From Clostridiales bacterium (lineage in GTDB: Bacteria; Bacillota; Clostridia; TANB77; CAG-508): a DNA stretch of 64,000 nt. Under the pieces are notes generated by a model, which worked only from the letters and a program-made list of their open reading frames with translations, ran no database searches and was not told where the DNA came from. Of the stretch, positions 9,925-16,852 are shown one piece after another. The DNA is taken from assembly GCA_004554705.1 (NCBI GenBank), contig SFKS01000003.1, positions 30,753 through 94,752 on the forward strand, in the 5' to 3' direction. Position numbers and translations under genes: made by a program. The number at the start of each line of letters is the position of its first letter. Position 1 is the stretch's first letter.

Positions 9925-10089
9925 ATGGTAATTGATCCTAAAGGAAAAATGTTCGAAGAAAGAAGAAAAAAAGAAAGAAGATCAGGAGAAGACAGAAGAA
10001 AAGAAAATGAAAACGTGGCAAAAGACAACAGAAAATCTGACAGAAGAAAAGAAGATAGAAGAAATCCAAAAAATGCCTATAAAGCATAA
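9925..10089 (+). CDS. small highly charged protein with ERR/DRR repeats
   Basis: A 54-residue protein starts 15 bases after murD with GGGAGGAG before the ATG, so it is probably translated. It begins VIDPKGKMFEE and then consists almost only of Arg, Lys, Glu and Asp, including RRKKERRSGEDRRK and KSDRRKEDRRN. No membrane segment or cysteine is present. I do not recognise a family; the RRSGxDRR pattern resembles short basic stretches next to bacterial signalling domains, which suggests nucleic acid or acidic surface binding, but that is only a guess. A GGGCA/TGCCC hairpin (10095-10112) follows. Confidence 0.6.
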   Translation: MVIDPKGKMFEERRKKERRSGEDRRKENENVAKDNRKSDRRKEDRRNPKNAYKA

Positions 10090-10119
10090 GCAAAGGGCAA
10101 ATATAATGCCCTAAAACAC

Positions 10120-10202
10120 CCCGATGTGGCGGAACTGGCAGACGCACACGACTCAAAATCGTGCGGGAAACCATGTGGGTTCGAGTCCCACCATCGGGAC
10201 CA
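10120..10202 (+). tRNA. tRNA-Leu(CAA)
   Basis: The acceptor stem CCCGATG (10120-10126) pairs with CATCGGG (10192-10198), followed by discriminator A and encoded CCA. The anticodon stem CACGA/TCGTG encloses loop CTCAAAA with anticodon CAA (10154-10156), which reads UUG. The T arm is GTGGG-TTCGAGT-CCCAC. The 83-nt length and long variable arm fit a class II leucine tRNA. Confidence 0.93.
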
Positions 10203-10205
10203 GAA

Positions 10206-10237
10206 AAAAAAATCCAAGCAAAGCTAGGATTTTTTTT
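10206..10237 (+). terminator. terminator after tRNA-Leu
   Basis: AAAAATCC and GGATTTTT flank an inner AGC/GCT stem and are followed by a run of T, the form of a Rho-independent terminator for the tRNA. Part of it (AATCCAAGCAAAGC) is copied again at 10386-10399. Confidence 0.75.
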
Positions 10238-10253
10238 GTAGAATTAAAAAAGT

Positions 10254-10364
10254 GGGGCTCGAAAAGGAGCTGTACCGAAGTTTCAGGCAAGTTAAGGCTT
10301 GCATGAAACGAGGGAAAATGGTCCAGAGGACCATTTTGCGACGCGGCTCTGAAAGAGGAGTCCC
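10254..10364 (+). ncRNA. candidate structured RNA between the two tRNA 3' copies
   Basis: The segment can fold as a closed multi-branch structure. GGGGCTC (10254-10260) pairs with GAGTCCC (10358-10364) with one wobble. Inside are GCTC/GAGC around GAAAAG, an 11-bp stem TTTCAGGCAAG/CTTGCATGAAA (10281-10308, one mismatch), a perfect 10-bp stem AAAATGGTCC/GGACCATTTT with loop AGA (10315-10337), and CTCT/GAGG around GAAA. It is much richer in G+C than its surroundings. I do not recognise a named RNA family. Whether it is transcribed is unknown; it lies between two terminators. Confidence 0.4.
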
Positions 10365-10397
10365 ACCATCGGGACCAGAATAAAAAATCCAAGCAAA

Positions 10398-10444
10398 GCA
10401 AAAAGGTAAACAGAACTTTTGTTCTATTTGCCTTTTTGCTTTTT
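10398..10444 (+). terminator. second terminator, long hairpin
   Basis: GCAAAAAGGTAAACAGAAC (10398-10416) pairs with the 19 bases at 10421-10439 around a TTTT loop with one wobble and one mismatch, and is followed by T5. It isolates the mraZ promoter from upstream transcription. Confidence 0.75.
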
Positions 10445-10489
10445 AACACAAGAAAAAAATAAAAAAAATAAAAAAAATTAAAAAAAGTA

Positions 10490-10518
10490 TTGCTTTTTTA
10501 TAATTTATAGTGTAAAAT
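10490..10518 (+). promoter_or_regulatory. mraZ promoter
   Basis: TTGCTT (10490-10495) and TAAAAT (10513-10518) are spaced by 17 bases, a good vegetative sigma-A-type promoter. It ends eight bases before the first MraZ repeat. Confidence 0.65.
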
Positions 10519-10525
10519 GGTAACG

Positions 10526-10551
10526 AAGTGGAGGAAAGTGGTAGAAAGTGG
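10526..10551 (+). promoter_or_regulatory. MraZ operator, three AAGTGG repeats
   Basis: AAGTGG occurs at 10526-10531, 10536-10541 and 10546-10551, exactly 10 bp (one helical turn) apart, just downstream of the promoter and before mraZ. MraZ is known to repress its own dcw operon by binding tandem TGG-containing repeats, so this is very probably its autoregulatory operator. Confidence 0.85.
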
Positions 10552-10576
10552 TAAACAGAAAAAGAGGTGAAAAGCT

Positions 10577-11014
10577 TTGCTAATAGGTGAATATGAGCAT
10601 TCAATTGATACAAAAGGTAGATTAATAATGCCTTCTAAATTAAAAGAAGACATAGGAGAAAAATTTGTAATTACTAAAGGACTAGATGGATGCTTGTTTG
10701 TATATTCAAAAAAAGAATGGCAAAACTTTGAAGAAAAATTAAGAACCTTCCCACTTACAAATAAAGATGCCAGAGCATTAATGAGATTTTTCTTAGCAGG
10801 AGCAATGGAATGTGAAATAGATAAACAAGGAAGATTTCTAATAGCAGGAAATTTAAGAGAGTTTGCAGGACTAGAAAAAGAAGTAGTTATAATAGGAGTT
10901 CTAAATAAAATAGAAATTTGGAGTAAAGATAAATGGCTACAATATAGTGAAAAAGAAAACAATGAAGCAGACGACATAGCAGAAAAAATGGCAAACTTAG
11001 ATTTAGGTATATAA
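10577..11014 (+). CDS. mraZ: MraZ, transcriptional regulator of the dcw cluster
   Basis: MraZ is an AbrB-fold DNA-binding protein that forms a ring and controls the division and cell wall cluster. The 145-residue protein begins at TTG with AAAGAGGTGAAA upstream and reads LIGEYEHSIDTKGRLIMPSK, the first of two SpoVT/AbrB-type repeats; the second is CEIDKQGRFLIAGNLREFAG (about 76-95). Its operator lies directly upstream. It is the first gene of the dcw cluster here. Confidence 0.95.
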   Translation: MLIGEYEHSIDTKGRLIMPSKLKEDIGEKFVITKGLDGCLFVYSKKEWQNFEEKLRTFPLTNKDARALMRFFLAGAMECEIDKQGRFLIAGNLREFAGLEKEVVIIGVLNKIEIWSKDKWLQYSEKENNEADDIAEKMANLDLGI

Positions 11015-11128
11015 CTTGCAAAAGTTTATATAAAAAACTAAAGATAAAGTATTAAGAAACTAAAGAAATATAAAAAAGATTAAAAACAAAAGAAAAAATG
11101 AAATTAGGAAAAACTAAAGATAAAAATA

Positions 11129-11232
11129 ATATGAAACAAAAGATAAAATATTAAACTAAAGAAGAAAATGTGTGAAACAAAAGATGAAATATTAAGCTAA
11201 AGAAGAAAATGTGTGAAACAAAAGATAAAAAT
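11129..11232. repeat. 41-bp tandem repeat in the mraZ-rsmH spacer
   Basis: Two full units (11129-11169, 11170-11210) and a partial third (11211-11232) start GTGTGAAACAAAAGAT or a close variant and end GAAGAAAAT. More degenerate copies of AAACTAAAGATAAA precede them. The 370-bp space 11015-11384 otherwise holds only a 9-bp hairpin AGCAGTTGG/CCAGCTGCT (11318-11347) and no gene. Confidence 0.75.
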
Positions 11233-11384
11233 CAATTTTAAATTATAATACAAATGAATCGTGATAATTACAAAAGTAAATTTATATATACTAAAGATTT
11301 TGAAAAAAACAATGGACAGCAGTTGGTATACATATTTGCCAGCTGCTTAAACGTTATTGAAATCACAAATAGAGGTCAAAATAA

Positions 11385-12311
11385 ATGAAAGAATTTGAAC
11401 ATATCCCAGTACTATTAGATGAGTGTATTAATGGCTTAAATATAAGAAAAAACGGCATATATATAGATGGAACCTTAGGAGGAGCCGGACATAGCTTAAA
11501 AATAGCAACAAAACTAGAGAATACAGGCAAACTAATAGGAATAGATAGAGATGAAGAAGCAATTAATAAAGCAAAACATACATTAAAAAACTTTAGCAAT
11601 ATAATATATGTTCAAGATAATCATGACAACATAAAAGAAATACTAAATAAACTAGACATAAAAAGAGTAGATGGAATACTTTTAGACTTGGGAGTTTCTT
11701 CCTATCAAATAGACGAAGAAACACGAGGCTTTAGCTATATGAAGGATAGTCCATTAGATATGAGAATGGATAAAAAACAAAAACTAACAGCAGAAAAAAT
11801 AATAAATAACTATTCAGAAGAAGAACTAGCCAATATAATATATAAATACGGAGAAGAAAAGTTTTCAAGACGAATATCTAAGGAAATTTGCGAATACAGA
11901 AAAAATAAAAAAATAGAAACAACTCTGGAATTAGTAGAAATAATAGAAAAATGTGTTCCAAAGCAAGCACAAGGGCATCCAGCTAAAAGAACCTTTCAAG
12001 CAATACGAATAGAAGTTAATAATGAAATAGAACCACTACACAAAACTATATTAAATTCAATAGATGTGCTAAATAAAGGCGGAAGATTATGCACAATAAC
12101 ATTCCACTCATTAGAAGATAGAACAGTTAAAGAGGCATATATAGAAAGCAGTGGTAAATGCATATGCCCACCAGATTTACCATATTGTGTATGTGGTAAT
12201 GAAAGCAAAGGAAAAATAATAACTAAAAAACCAATATTACCAACAGAAGAGGAAATGAAAATAAATAGTAGAAGCAAAAGTGCAAAATTGAGAATATTTG
12301 AAAAATTTTAA
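11385..12311 (+). CDS. rsmH: RsmH, 16S rRNA (cytosine-1402-N4) methyltransferase
   Basis: RsmH (MraW) methylates N4 of C1402 in the 16S rRNA decoding site. The 308 residues carry the SAM loop IDGTLGGAGHS (27-37), DRDEEAINKAK, the LLDLGVSSYQID segment, and the C-terminal FHSLEDRTVKEAY motif. AGAGGT precedes the ATG at a loose distance. It lies in the conserved mraZ-rsmH-ftsL order, although the 370-bp repeat-containing gap before it is unusually long. Confidence 0.95.
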   Translation: MKEFEHIPVLLDECINGLNIRKNGIYIDGTLGGAGHSLKIATKLENTGKLIGIDRDEEAINKAKHTLKNFSNIIYVQDNHDNIKEILNKLDIKRVDGILLDLGVSSYQIDEETRGFSYMKDSPLDMRMDKKQKLTAEKIINNYSEEELANIIYKYGEEKFSRRISKEICEYRKNKKIETTLELVEIIEKCVPKQAQGHPAKRTFQAIRIEVNNEIEPLHKTILNSIDVLNKGGRLCTITFHSLEDRTVKEAYIESSGKCICPPDLPYCVCGNESKGKIITKKPILPTEEEMKINSRSKSAKLRIFEKF

Positions 12312-12323
12312 GGAGGTGCTGAG

Positions 12324-12833
12324 ATGGCAAAAAGTTATAATAAATATCAATACGAAACAAGTCCAAGAAAACTTGAGCCCAATTATGCACCTAAAAAAAA
12401 TATAACAGAAGTAAAGCAAAAAAACACCCAAAAGACGAAAAGTATAAACAAACAGAAAACGGAAAAAAAGCTTAAGATTAAAATTATTAAGCTATTAGGA
12501 ATAACTTTTGCAATATTTTTTGCAATAAGCTATAGAAATGCTGAAATAGATGAAAATTTTGAAAAAGTACAAAATTTAAAATCAGAATTAGCAACATTAG
12601 AAAAGGGAAATTCACAATTAGAAGTATCAATAGAAAGCAATTTAAATCTTACAAATTTAGAACAACAAGCAAGAACTATACTAGGAATGCAAAAACTAAC
12701 AAATAAACAAACTCAATATATATCACTGCCAAAAACAGATTATATAGAGCCAGCAGCAGAGCAAGTAGTAATAAAAGAACATAAAAGATTAATAGATACA
12801 ATAAATGATTATATAAAAATGTTATTCAAATAA
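12324..12833 (+). CDS. ftsL: FtsL-like division protein
   Basis: The position between rsmH and a class B PBP, a single membrane helix (about 53-70, KIIKLLGITFAIFFAISY), and a following coiled coil with LKSELATLEKGNSQLE (85-100) identify an FtsL/DivIC-type bitopic divisome protein of 169 residues. The first 50 residues are a long basic cytoplasmic tail rich in Lys and Gln. A strong AAGGAGGTG lies before the ATG. FtsL proteins are poorly conserved, so the name rests on topology and context. Confidence 0.8.
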   Translation: MAKSYNKYQYETSPRKLEPNYAPKKNITEVKQKNTQKTKSINKQKTEKKLKIKIIKLLGITFAIFFAISYRNAEIDENFEKVQNLKSELATLEKGNSQLEVSIESNLNLTNLEQQARTILGMQKLTNKQTQYISLPKTDYIEPAAEQVVIKEHKRLIDTINDYIKMLFK

Positions 12834-12844
12834 TGAAATCATAT

Positions 12845-12884
12845 AAACACCTTTTAAAACATAAAGTTAAAAGAGGTGTTTTTT
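12845..12884 (+). promoter_or_regulatory. terminator-like hairpin overlapping the PBP ribosome binding site
   Basis: AAACACCTTTT (12845-12855) can pair with AAAAGAGGTGTTT (12869-12881), and a T run follows up to the ATG at 12885. The right arm contains the AGAGGTG ribosome binding site of the PBP gene. The hairpin could act as a terminator within the operon or hide the binding site; either would lower PBP expression relative to ftsL. Confidence 0.5.
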
Positions 12885-14645
12885 ATGTGGGATTCAGGTA
12901 TAGGAAGGAAAAGAAAACTAAGAAATATGCTATTTGTTGTTTTTGCTATACAACTAGTCTTAATTATACGAATTGGATTTATACAATTTGTGCAAGGAGC
13001 AGAATTACAAGCAATGGCATATAGTCAGCAAACTTTAAATAGAGCAATCAGCCCTAAACGAGGGAGAATACTAGATAGAACAGGAAATATTGAACTTGCA
13101 GTAAGCGCAAGTACAGAAACAGTTTCTGTAAATCCAACAAATATATCAGCAAAAAACAAAGAAAAAGTTGCAAGAGCAATGTCAGATATATTTAATATCG
13201 ACTATGAGAAAACATTAAAAAAAATAAGTAAGAGAACTTCAATAGAAATAATAGTAAAAAAAGTAGATAAAGAACAGACAGATAAGCTACGAATATGGCT
13301 ATCTGAAAACAATATAACAACAGGAGTAAACATAGACGAAGATACAAAAAGATATTATCCTCATAGCTCTTTAGCATCAAATATAATAGGATTCACAGGT
13401 AGCGATAATCAAGGCTTGGAGGGATTAGAAAGCTACTATGATGACATATTAAGAGGAACTCACGGAAAAATTTTAAAACTTACAGATGCAAACGGAACAG
13501 ACATGGGAATAGAAGGAGAAGATTATATCGCTGCAGAAGATGGAAATGATATAGTTTTAACAATAGACATGACAATACAATCCATAACAGAGAAGTATTT
13601 AAAGCAAGCATGCATAGATAACAAATGTACAGATGGAGGAAATGTTATCATAATGAATCCAAAGACTGGTGATATTCTTGCAATGGCAACTTATCCAAAT
13701 TATGATTTAAACTCTCCCTACGAAATAAATGATGAAGAATTAAAAACAATTTGGGATACTTTAAGCAACAGTGAAAAAAACAATTATTTATTACAAATGT
13801 GGAGAAACAAAGCAATATCAGACACATATGAACCAGGTTCAACATTTAAATTAGTTACTACATCAGCAGCACTTGAAGAGGGTATAACAGAGACCGATAA
13901 AGCAGGAGAATATAATTGCTCAGGATCAATTACAATAGCAGGAGCAAGAATCAAATGCTGGAGATATTATAGACCACATGGAGCACAAAGCTTAAGACAG
14001 GCACTAATGAATTCATGTAATCCAGTATTTATTGGAATAGGGCAAAAATTGGGAATTCATACATATTATAGCTATTTAGAGAAGTATGGACTTTTATCAA
14101 GAACAGGAATAGACTTGCCAGGAGAAGCAAGTAGCATATTTTTAAAAGAAGAAAAGGTAGGCCCTGTAGAACTTGCAACCATTAGCTTTGGGCAGAGATT
14201 TGAAATAACACCAATACACATGGCAAAGATAGTAGGAACAATTGCAAATGGGGGGAAGGCTGTAAACCCACGATTAGTGAGAGCAATAATAGATTCAAAA
14301 ACAGGCAAAATAAATGAAATAGCAGTAAAATCAGGGGAACAAGTAATATCAAAAGAAAATGCCGAAAAGGTACTTAGTATGATGCAATCAGTTGTAGATG
14401 AAGGAACAGGAAAAAATGCCAAAGTAGAAGGTTATAATATAGGTGGAAAAACAGGAACATCAGAAGATGGTGTAAATACAGGAAAGCGTATAGCATCATT
14501 TGTAGGAGTAGCAGATATCACAGCCCCAGAAATAGTAATAGTAGTAATATTATATAATCCAACAGGAGAGGGAGGACACCAAGGAGGTGCGTGGTTAGTT
14601 TTAACAACACACTATGGAATTATCGAAAAATCAGCAATGATATAA
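12885..14645 (+). pseudogene. spoVD: SpoVD/FtsI-type penicillin-binding protein, 5' part of an interrupted gene
   Basis: A class B PBP crosslinks septal or spore cortex peptidoglycan. The start at 12885 has AGAGGTG at the right distance. One N-terminal helix (about 13-34), the dimerisation domain, and the transpeptidase motifs STFK (about 318), SCN (about 376) and KTGTS (about 521) are all present. After GEGGHQGG the native sequence stops at the 11-bp core 14579-14589 and the frame runs on for 18 foreign residues to 14645. The missing continuation (GVAAPVAGEILKEVLPY plus a PASTA domain) is found at 20156-20418. Joining the parts at the core gives 655 residues. The truncated form lacks the last helix of the transpeptidase fold, so it is probably impaired but might keep some activity. 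The single PASTA domain favours SpoVD over FtsI. Confidence 0.88.
14579..14589. other. left attachment core (attL)
   Basis: CCAAGGAGGTG, encoding part of the conserved HQGG(G) turn of the PBP. Sequence to the left matches the PBP family and sequence to the right does not. Confidence 0.8.
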
Positions 14646-14649
14646 ACTA

Positions 14650-14697
14650 TTAAATCAAGGGAAAGTAATTAAAGTTGCTTTCTCTTTTGTTTGATTA
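14650..14697 (+). terminator. imperfect terminator-like hairpin at the left end of the element
   Basis: TTAAATCAAGGGAAAG and CTTTCTCTTTTGTTTGATTAA form an imperfect long stem just behind the new stop of the truncated PBP. It may stop dcw transcription entering the element. Confidence 0.4.
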
Positions 14698-14766
14698 ATC
14701 AATAAAAATATGTTACAATTATTTCGAAGAATAGTAATTTGTATTTCGAAAGGTGGTAACAATTAT

Positions 14767-15339
14767 ATGTTAGAAACATTTTTGAATGTTGTTCCTATTA
14801 CTATAATAGTGGGAATAATATATGTTATTTATAGAATTATTAAAATTAAGAAAAACAAATTATCAGTTAATTATTTTTATGAAATAGTTAAATTTATTTT
14901 TGTATGTTATTTAACTGGATTAATAAATCTTGTACTCGTTCCAAGCAATCTTTGGTCGCATTTTTGGTTTTATGTAAAAAATGGATACTCTACAGGGGAT
15001 AGTTTAGGTTGGTTTTCTGGAAGTTTCAATTTTGTTCCATCATTATACAAATATTTAATTAAAGGTGAACTTTCGATAGGTACTTGGATACGAGATATGC
15101 TAATAGGTAATATGTTGATGTTTATTCCAATGGGAATTATGTTGCCATTAGTTTTCAAAAACATAAATAAAAAGAATATATTTGTTATTGCTATTTTAAT
15201 TACTTTGTCAATTGAAATATTACAACCGATAGTTGGTAGAAGTTTTGATATTGACGATATAATCATGAATTTTATTGGAAGTATTATTGGATATCTAGCA
15301 GTTACAATTTTTATAAAATTGAAAGAAACAAACAAATAA
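14767..15339 (+). CDS. VanZ-like membrane protein
   Basis: A 190-residue protein with about five membrane helices (near 6-25, 42-62, 110-130, 138-155, 165-183). The segment GNMLMFIPMGIMLPL followed by SIEILQPIVGRSFDIDDIIMN is typical of the VanZ family, whose founding member gives low-level teicoplanin resistance by an unclear mechanism. The start at 14767 follows AAAGGTGG; an earlier in-frame ATG (14710) has no binding site. It is the first gene of the inserted element. VanZ-like proteins are common cargo of Bacillota mobile elements. Confidence 0.75.
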   Translation: MLETFLNVVPITIIVGIIYVIYRIIKIKKNKLSVNYFYEIVKFIFVCYLTGLINLVLVPSNLWSHFWFYVKNGYSTGDSLGWFSGSFNFVPSLYKYLIKGELSIGTWIRDMLIGNMLMFIPMGIMLPLVFKNINKKNIFVIAILITLSIEILQPIVGRSFDIDDIIMNFIGSIIGYLAVTIFIKLKETNK

Positions 15340-15488
15340 ATTACAAGTTGTAGAGCAGATTTATACTAATAAAATTGAAGAAGTTAGAACATAAAAGTAC
15401 ATAAATTTATCCTAAACAAATACCAAAAATAATTCTAGTTATGCAAAAAAAATATGCTAAAAGTATAAAATATGTATATATTTTAAAT

Positions 15489-15529
15489 AAAAAATTGTTA
15501 TATTATATAAATAATATAGCAATTTTTTT
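15489..15529 (+). terminator. terminator downstream of the VanZ-like gene
   Basis: AAAAATTG, TATATTAT, ATAATATA and CAATTTTTTT form a long AT-rich stem ending in T7. The 447-bp gap 15340-15786 has no convincing gene; besides this it holds GGTGTCGATACACC, a CGAATTTT/AAAATTCG pair and the hairpin at 15676. Confidence 0.65.
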
Positions 15530-15675
15530 GTGGAAATTTATCAAAATTATTATAAAGTTTTATCCCTCGGAGAGCAAAAATGGTATTAGGGATTTTTACC
15601 TAAACAGTAATAGAGGTGTCGATACACCATGCTGGCGAATTTTAGTCATAAAAAAAGTGACAGTGAAAATTCGGA

Positions 15676-15703
15676 TTTTTAATCTAGTAAACTAGATTAA
15701 AAA
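15676..15703. terminator. perfect 13-bp inverted repeat
   Basis: TTTTTAATCTAGT and ACTAGATTAAAAA flank AA. It can end transcription in either direction and lies just before the element promoter at 15728. Confidence 0.55.
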
Positions 15704-15727
15704 TATTTATAAAATTTTAAAAATGGG

Positions 15728-15756
15728 CTGACAAATTAAATTGAGCACGTTATACT
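15728..15756 (+). promoter_or_regulatory. element promoter copy 1 with shared TGAGCACGT spacer
   Basis: CTGACA (15728-15733), 17-base spacer, TATACT (15751-15756). The sequence TGAGCACGTTATACT is identical at 18371-18385 before the recombinase, so spacer and -10 are probably bound by one regulator. Confidence 0.7.
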
Positions 15757-15786
15757 ACCAGTAAATTATAAATGGAGGTAGTAAAT

Positions 15787-16095
15787 ATGTATAATGTAGA
15801 AAAAACAGTATTAAATGAATTGTTTGAATGTCGAGAGGAAAATTTATGTACTTTAACAGAATATGATAAGAAAAGGATTAAAAGATTAGTCACAAAAAAT
15901 GATACTTATCAAATGTTGTTAGACAAAATTGATAAATTATCAGATGATGAAAAAGCTAAACAAGTGATAAAAGATAGTTTAGATAGTTACATAGATAGAA
16001 TAAATATAATTGGATCTTATGAAAATGAAAAGTGCTATAATATAGATTTTATGGATGCAATGAATTTGATTTTTGAATGTATAGGAAAATGTTAA
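15787..16095 (+). CDS. hypothetical 102-residue protein of the element
   Basis: The protein begins MYNVEKTVLNELFECREENL, with TGGAGGTAG at the right distance from 15787. It is acidic/basic and helical, has no membrane helix and no recognisable helix-turn-helix. It is driven by the promoter that is copied before the recombinase, so it belongs to the element's own regulation or transfer set. I do not recognise the family. Confidence 0.6.
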   Translation: MYNVEKTVLNELFECREENLCTLTEYDKKRIKRLVTKNDTYQMLLDKIDKLSDDEKAKQVIKDSLDSYIDRINIIGSYENEKCYNIDFMDAMNLIFECIGKC

Positions 16096-16223
16096 AATGA
16101 TTAAAAAGATTATTTATTATACTATATGAATTATCAAATGAAATATATAAAAATACAAAAAAAATTAAAGAATTTGGCAAAATAGGTGGAAAAAATTTGA
16201 AATTTATTATATAATGCCTATCA

Positions 16224-16239
16224 AGAGTAATAACACTCT
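16224..16239. promoter_or_regulatory. inverted repeat before the restriction gene
   Basis: AGAGTAATAACACTCT lies between a TATAAT (16210-16215) and the GAAGGTG binding site. Its reverse complement recurs almost exactly at 16782-16798 before the methyltransferase, suggesting a common operator. Confidence 0.5.
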
Positions 16240-16251
16240 GAAGGTGAATAA

Positions 16252-16776
16252 ATGAATGACGAATATTTAATAAAAATAGACGAGCCAAGAATTCAAGAAA
16301 CATGTGATGCATATTTTAAGTGGAAAGACTTAAATACATATGTTAAAAGTTTAGTGTCAAGAGGAATCAATATGCCAGATGCAATTAGTGAGCCTATGGG
16401 TTGCTATTGTTTAAACCTTCTTTGGAATAAAAGTTCTGGTGGAGATGCAAAATCTCTTGATGGCAGAAAGATAGAGTTCAAAGCTACAAGTAATTATGCT
16501 TATGATTTAAGTAGCTTTGGACCAAAATGTGATTTTGATGATTTAGTATTTTTAAGGTTTGATCTAGACCTAAATATGTTGTTTGTATATGATACGGGGG
16601 TTAATTCAGAAGAATTAAAGAAAATTCCAGTATCAAAAACAGCAACAGTTGGAGATTATCAAGAGGCAGGTAAGAGACCACATTTTAGTCTAATACAATC
16701 AATTATTGAAGCAAAAAAACTAGAACCTACTGTAATATTTAATATTAGAAGAGGTAAGATAGTTGAAAAAGGATGA
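16252..16776 (+). CDS. type II restriction endonuclease, Bsp6I-like
   Basis: The 174-residue protein lies directly before a C5 methyltransferase on the same strand. It contains GGDAKSLDGRKIEFKA, giving a PD-(D/E)xK active site with Asp65, Glu75 and Lys77. From memory the length and this motif fit the Bsp6I family, which cuts GCNGC, but the assignment was not tested by search. Two overlapping GCNGC sites before the methyltransferase gene (16819-16830) support that specificity. GAAGGTGA precedes the ATG. It is intact. Confidence 0.7.
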   Translation: MNDEYLIKIDEPRIQETCDAYFKWKDLNTYVKSLVSRGINMPDAISEPMGCYCLNLLWNKSSGGDAKSLDGRKIEFKATSNYAYDLSSFGPKCDFDDLVFLRFDLDLNMLFVYDTGVNSEELKKIPVSKTATVGDYQEAGKRPHFSLIQSIIEAKKLEPTVIFNIRRGKIVEKG

Positions 16777-16781
16777 AAGGC

Positions 16782-16798
16782 AGAGTGTTAATTACTCT
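16782..16798. promoter_or_regulatory. inverted repeat before the methyltransferase gene
   Basis: AGAGTGTTAATTACTCT is the inverted near-copy of the repeat at 16224. It sits 21 bases before the GC-rich palindrome and 55 bases before the methyltransferase start. Confidence 0.5.
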
Positions 16799-16818
16799 GT
16801 TAATATAAGCTAATAATT

Positions 16819-16830
16819 GCGGCGCGCCGC
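16819..16830. promoter_or_regulatory. GC-only palindrome with two GCNGC sites
   Basis: GCGGCGCGCCGC is a perfect 12-bp palindrome of pure G+C within very AT-rich DNA, 22 bases before the methyltransferase ATG. It contains GCGGC and GCCGC, both matching GCNGC. Several restriction-modification systems control methyltransferase expression by methylation of sites in the control region, so this may be a feedback sensor. Confidence 0.6.
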
Positions 16831-16852
16831 AAAAAACAAAGGAGAGATGATT

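Larger units (their letters stand above)
10183..10399. repeat. 42-bp direct repeat of the tRNA-Leu 3' end flanking an insert
   Basis: The block from GAGTCCCACC through AATCCAAGCAAAGC occurs at 10183-10224 and again at 10358-10399 with one mismatch. The first copy is the tRNA T arm, acceptor strand, CCA and terminator start; the second stands alone. Such a copy of a tRNA 3' end is the usual trace of site-specific integration into a tRNA gene, here with only about 130 bp left between the copies, or of a local duplication. Confidence 0.85.

Noticed and set aside
9932..10114. 60-codon open frame overlapping the ERR/DRR protein
   Set aside because: The frame starting at 9925 has the ribosome binding site; this one is its shadow.
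10124..10306. Open frame running through the tRNA-Leu gene
   Set aside because: It is the translation of the tRNA and its terminator, with no ribosome binding site.
11129..11232. CRISPR array
   Set aside because: Repeats are directly adjacent without unique spacers, AT-only, and no cas genes are present.
15441..15695. 84-codon open frame in the gap of the inserted element
   Set aside because: No ribosome binding site; it runs through a terminator and two other hairpins and resembles no protein.
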